From NCBI GenBank assembly GCA_003254885.1, contig QANT01007775.1, positions 1 to 37,417 on the forward strand: a stretch of DNA of 37,417 nucleotides, read 5' to 3'. The notes under the pieces are model-generated. The model saw only the letters and a list, made by a program, of their open reading frames with translations, did no database searches and was not told the DNA's origin. The translations under genes and the position numbers were made by a program. Shown one piece after another: positions 33,126 through 37,417 of the stretch. Within the stretch, counting starts at the first letter, position 1. Every line of letters starts with the position of its first letter. The DNA is from Purshia tridentata (taxonomy: Eukaryota > Streptophyta > Magnoliopsida > Rosales > Rosaceae).

Positions 33126-34417
33126 AAAAGCTGGACTGGTACAATGTACCATCATTCATACAGTAAGTATGATTTATATTCCTGCTTTCTTATTTCTCTT
33201 CTTGCAATTAACATTTATTTTTATTATATATGTGTTTGAATTTTTTGTAGTTTATGTATAGCTTAATTGTTTTCGATACCGACTTGATTGTTTTATGTGA
33301 TTTTAGTGCTTTTATATATAGATTAATTGAGATTAATCATCCTCAAAACTGAGAAGGATAATGATCGATGCTGGTGTATGACAAAGGGAATTGAAGTCAA
33401 TTTGTGCTTGCTTTTTTCTATCAACTATATATATTCACACGCGCACGCACACACACAATCTTGTTGCTTAATTATAGAATTTGTGATTTCATTTTTATTT
33501 TATATATTAACTAGTTTGAGATATGCATGCTCAACTTTGAGTTGGATAGCCAGCTGTGTTCAACTTTGGTTTTGTTTATATTCGATAATTTTTAGATATC
33601 TGACATGCTATATTGGTAGTATGTATGAATTATTAGTACTGTACGATATTTACGCATTTTCGCTACTAAGTTAACAGTTGAGGTCATCAATTTGATAACA
33701 TATAACACGTGATCAAACTATCATGTATCTGACAAAAAAATAATTTTGTATGAGCTTAATGAATATATACTTACTCAAATATATATTTCAAAATTGGAAA
33801 TGAATATCCATGAAAAGTAGTTGTTGTTTGAACAATTTTTCCTAGTTCTTCGTTTGTTTTTTTGGCCGAAATTCCTAGTTCTTTCACTTGGAGCATATAT
33901 ATATATAATATTTTGTAGAAATATGAATATATGCTTGCGCTGTAGAGATGCATACATAGTACAACCCCCTTTTTTTGGCAACTTAAATCTTCATATTGCT
34001 CAACGGTATCATTAATTTAAGAATCAATATTATTGTTGCATATTGTTTACAAAATGTGATTTTTGTTTTTGATCCATCTATAATCTGATTGCATTTTTCA
34101 TAATCTTTTTTATATATTAAGCTTAGCAAGAAAAGTCATCCAAGTAGATATAGATGAAACGGTGGTGAAAGCAGACAATATATAAACTTGTCCTTTTTCC
34201 AACTGTACATGAGTCCTTCATAAATAATCATTAATTAAATCAGTTCTATATATTAATTAGAGGATCAGATATTTGCTATTATATCCTCGATCATAACGAG
34301 TCTGATATCTTTCTAATCCTTCAATTATATGCAGGTCAATTACTGGGGTTGCCAAGTGAATTTCTAGAAGGCCTTCAAAGTACTACTACTATATATAGTC
34401 CTTTGCATGTGTTCTAA
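33066..34417 (+). promoter_or_regulatory. 5' leader of the second FAF-like gene, with intron-split upstream ORF
   Basis: Exon 1 ends at 33162 (ATACA, then GTAAGTATG) and exon 2 begins at 34335 after TATATGCAG, so a 1,172-bp intron lies in the leader. From the ATG at 33066 an open frame crosses the junction and ends with TAA at 34415-34417. It has 59 codons and starts with a hydrophobic, CT-repeat-encoded Ser/Leu run. If transcription starts after 33066, the in-frame ATG at 33081 would be used instead. The stop lies 15 nt before the main ATG. Confidence 0.5.
33094..33122. repeat. CT microsatellite in the leader of the second FAF-like gene
   Basis: About 14 CT units directly downstream of the expected transcription start. 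They encode the Ser-Leu run of the upstream ORF, so length changes not divisible by three bases would alter its frame. Confidence 0.88.
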
Positions 34418-34432
34418 TAGTTGTGGAACCAT

Positions 34433-35536
34433 ATGGATCATCACTTTAGTAGTGAAGGGTATTTTTGTAGGGCTAAATCCTTATTTTCTTCTCTTTTTGG
34501 TATTGTGTTGTGGGCATCTAGATTGCCATTGCAAACCCCAAAAGAATTCCCAACCCATCACCGTCAATATCTCCATCTCGGCCTCAAAACCCTAATTTTC
34601 TCAGAAGCAGCAAAAAACCCTAATAATCACCCCTGCATCATCCACAACCACGTGGCTTCATCATCATCGCCATCGTCACAGTTGTCGGCTTCTTCTATTT
34701 TCTTGGACGGCTGTACATCATGGTCTTCTACTGCAATGGACGACTTGCTTGGTACGGACAGTGGAGTTTGCAACGTCATGAGCTCAAGCGAGGAACAAAA
34801 GATCAGAGGGTTGGTGAAGAATAAGACAACAGAAACGACGTCGTCTCACGTGAGTACTCGAATTCATGCTAAGCGGAGTAAGGGGTGTGAAAAGAAAAGG
34901 GAATACCCGCCACCAATACCATTGCTGGCACAGACAGGGAACTTGCAGGGCCGAATGCCTTGGGTTTTGACCCGGCACTACTCCGACGGAAAGCTCGTCG
35001 TCATAGGGGAGAAAGTGAAGCACCATGAATACTTTGAGACCCGCCGCGAGAACGGCCACCTCATCCTCAACCTTGTGCCTTTGGACGACAACATAACATG
35101 TCATGATATCTATCGCAACGAGGACGATGTTGGAAATATCAAGGAGAAGGGAGAGATGGAAATGGAATTAGACCTCCAATTTGTTGCGGAAGGTGATCAT
35201 GAAATTGATGATGAGGCAGCAGAGCCGAAGGAATTGAAAAGTGATCATGGTGATGATGATGATGAATGTGACATTAACAATGTGGATGATGAGGAGATCA
35301 CTGAAGATCATGTGGAGAAGAAAGCAGTGGCTACTCCTGAATTGGGTTATAATTCGGTGCCCCGGTCGCATTTGGAGATCAAGCTTTTCAGAAACGCAGG
35401 TGGTGGTCATGGGATGGTCGAGAATGTGGAGTACTCGGCTTCATTTTGCAATGCCCCAAATATCCATGAGCACACCCACACTTACTTTGCACACCCAGCT
35501 TCAGCTCCTCTTTGTCCATTGACTACCGTCATGTGA
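34433..35536 (+). CDS. FANTASTIC FOUR (FAF) domain protein, copy 2
   Basis: A single coding exon for 367 residues. An in-frame TAG at 34418 makes the ATG at 34433 the first possible start. The FAF domain spans about residues 157-219 (EYPPPIPLLAQTGNLQGRMP, then WVLTRHYSDGKLVV, EKVKHHEYFETRRENGHLIL, NLVPLDDN). An acidic tract at about 227-300 (HGDDDDE, DDEEITED) follows, as in copy 1. The N-terminus carries LHLGLKTL at residues 47-54, like LELGLKAL near the start of copy 1, so the first 40-odd residues here are an extension not seen in the neighbour. A later Met (102) would drop that motif. Role inferred from the family: regulation of shoot meristem activity. Confidence 0.87.
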   Translation: MDHHFSSEGYFCRAKSLFSSLFGIVLWASRLPLQTPKEFPTHHRQYLHLGLKTLIFSEAAKNPNNHPCIIHNHVASSSSPSSQLSASSIFLDGCTSWSSTAMDDLLGTDSGVCNVMSSSEEQKIRGLVKNKTTETTSSHVSTRIHAKRSKGCEKKREYPPPIPLLAQTGNLQGRMPWVLTRHYSDGKLVVIGEKVKHHEYFETRRENGHLILNLVPLDDNITCHDIYRNEDDVGNIKEKGEMEMELDLQFVAEGDHEIDDEAAEPKELKSDHGDDDDECDINNVDDEEITEDHVEKKAVATPELGYNSVPRSHLEIKLFRNAGGGHGMVENVEYSASFCNAPNIHEHTHTYFAHPASAPLCPLTTVM

Positions 35537-35539
35537 GCT

Positions 35540-36038
35540 AGCGAGCTTGTTATATATAGTCTTAAATCTTGAGTTAGCCAGAGGCCTAGAGCTAGAGTAT
35601 AGCTAGCTAGTTAGCTAGGGTCTTGGTTCTTTTTTTCTTTTTTCCTTTAATTTCGTGCATGCTTTGTGTATTCCTATGTATGGAAAAAGTACTCGGTAAA
35701 AATAAGCTAGCTTTCCTTCCAAAAGAAATAAAAATAAAGAAAAATATTAATCCATATATATTAGTATTTGCTGCGCGCTCAGCATACATATTGTGAAAGG
35801 TAACTCTTTGTGTCATGCGCATCTCCAGTGTGATATGTGGCCAGGAGGTAAGCGAGCAGAGTAGCTAGCTTGTTATATATAGAGTGAGTCTTAAATCTTA
35901 GAGTTAGCTAGAGCTAGAGCAAAGTAGCTAGCCAGCTAGCTAGGGTCTTGGTTCTTAATTTCGTGCATGCTTTATATGTACCACCTATGTATGGCAAAAG
36001 TACTAAAAGTACCCTGTATAAATAAGCTAGCTCTCCCT
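35540..36038. repeat. Duplicated 3' flank of the second FAF-like gene
   Basis: Sequence at about 35540-35715 recurs at about 35852-36038. Landmarks in the same order are GCGAG, CTTGTTATATATAG, GTCTTAAATCTT, AGCTAGGGTCTTGGTTCTT, TTAATTTCGTGCATGCTTT, CCTATGTATGG and AATAAGCTAGCT. The copies differ by several indels. The first copy begins directly after the stop codon, so the repeat concerns the 3' UTR and possible polyadenylation region. It is rich in GCTAGC/AGCTAG palindromes. Confidence 0.88.
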
Positions 36039-37417
36039 CAGCACACCGCGAAATTTAAATGCCATCTCAATTCCTTCACACTACCGTAATCTCTATTAAT
36101 TTCTCAATAAATTAATCATGCTTCCAGCCGGCACATGTGGCGGCTCTGGTCGCTAGGAAAAGTCCCTCCTCAATTTGTTTTAAATTCAAAGTCTGATGGT
36201 GGCTTCCATTTTTCGATCTAATACCTCTAATTTAGCGAGTGCACTACACATGCTAAATTTAGATAGTGAGCAACTGTTTGTTTCAAAATTTAATTGTGGT
36301 TTTTCTGCTGTTTTCTTGTACGTGATTAAGCTCGAAGGATGATTGAGAGGTACGATATAACTTCTAGCGGAGGTAGAGAGATTTGGAGAACCTTTCTGCA
36401 AATTGATTTTATTGAATCATTGTTTTAAAATGTGATATGTGTGCTAATACATGAATTATATAAATTATTTGAGCATATCATGAATTGTTTGAGTAATCTA
36501 AAATTAGTTAATTATTTTATATTAATTAATGCATATAGATATTTATTTGAATATGAAGCATGATTGCAAATCTTAAATTCGTTTGTGACCCGCTAATGTT
36601 GTTGGACAGGTTATGTAAGCTTGAGAACCTTGGATACAAGGTGGGTTTGATTGTCGACCTTATTTCGAATCTGAAAACCCTAACAAATGCGTTGTTGAAG
36701 AGCAATTTGATCATTTCATCGTTAATTCGTTTTCTTTGATGAGTGAATGTGTTTTAAAAAATTAAATTTATTTATTTTAGTGTGTAGATATTTTTGCAAA
36801 TTCTAGGATTAAATTATGAGAAAGGAATTGATGCTGCTTTGCTATGGATTATTATGAAATGCTAATGGTTTACTGATTTTGATGAGTGATGACTTGGATG
36901 ATTTTGATTTAGGGGTCGTGTTCAACTACCTTAATCTGTAGACCATTATACTATAAATACCACTAAATCCCCAGGCCAAAAAGGAAATAAATTTATAATA
37001 CTTGGATATATGTGTGTGGATTCATTTTTAAATTTATACCTATTAAATTTTTACTATATGACAGCTATGATTGAAACAAATAAAAATAAATATAGTATTT
37101 TGCAAATATGAGGCTGCTAACAAGCTATTCCATTAGCTCAACATGCTTTAGATATTATTAATTTAGATTAAATATTTCACAAAAAGGGAGGTGTGTATGT
37201 TTCTTCGTTTCCGTGTTTGTGTTCATATATGTGCTGTGTAGTATGAAAATTAGCTAAATTCAAATATAGATCATTAAGCTAACGGGTAAAAATAAAAAAC
37301 CAAATATGACTCGTAAAAATAAAAAATAACTTGCAAAACCTGTTTCACCCATTAAGAAATTTAATTTTATTGAATCTTTTTAGGGTTAATTACATAAAAA
37401 TCAATAAAATAATTTTT
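36039..37417. other. Right-hand flank without recognisable gene
   Basis: AT-rich sequence with only short reading frames lacking any family signature. The last 35 bases (TTTAGGGTTAATTACATAAA) look like the beginning of a common plant repeat that continues outside the window; this is a guess from texture. Confidence 0.4.

Overview
This window is AT-rich nuclear DNA from a flowering plant, almost certainly a eudicot. The genes have short exons with GT-AG introns, the proteins belong to plant families (MIKC* MADS-box, HIPP, nepenthesin-like aspartic protease, FANTASTIC FOUR), and the intergenic space is full of small DNA transposons. FAF-domain genes point to a eudicot, and the proteins look rosid-like, but the species cannot be named from the sequence. 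Four single N characters sit in or near homopolymers or repeats, as in a draft assembly.

Layout. 1-4033: intergenic, with a MITE near the left edge and minor tandem repeats. 4034-8123 (-): a 12-exon MIKC* MADS-box gene of the AGL66/AGL104 type. 8124-11271: intergenic, with a large inverted-repeat element. 11272-12201 (-): a two-exon heavy-metal-associated isoprenylated protein (HIPP) with a complete MITE in its only intron. 12202-16801: intergenic, with a TATA box, a mini-CACTA element, a SINE-like fragment and a Mutator-type MITE with a perfect 9-bp target duplication. 16802-21311 (-): a 10-exon aspartic protease (aspartic proteinase-like protein 1 type, probably GPI-anchored). 21312-24125: intergenic, with a diverged tandem duplication and another MITE-like element. 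24126-25505 (+): a four-exon gene for ribosomal protein eL30, with site II and telo-box promoter elements. 25506-27480: intergenic, with a second, end-deleted copy of the HIPP-intron MITE and a 108-bp tandem duplication. 28954-29775 (+) and 34433-35536 (+): two FAF-domain genes in tandem, each with one coding exon, a predicted intron of about 1.1 kb in the 5' leader, and upstream ORFs. Between them (31396-32212) is a hAT-like non-autonomous element that carries a broken fragment of a KAB1-type potassium-channel beta subunit gene. 35537-37417: duplicated 3' flank, then sequence with no recognisable gene.

The genes do not form a pathway; they are an ordinary euchromatic neighbourhood covering pollen transcription (MIKC*), metal or farnesyl-linked signalling (HIPP), extracellular proteolysis, translation, and meristem-size regulation (FAF). 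All coding exons were joined by hand, and every junction keeps the reading frame and family alignment. The most notable items are the gene-fragment-carrying hAT element, the FAF pair with intron-split upstream ORFs, and the pair of related MITEs in opposite orientation.
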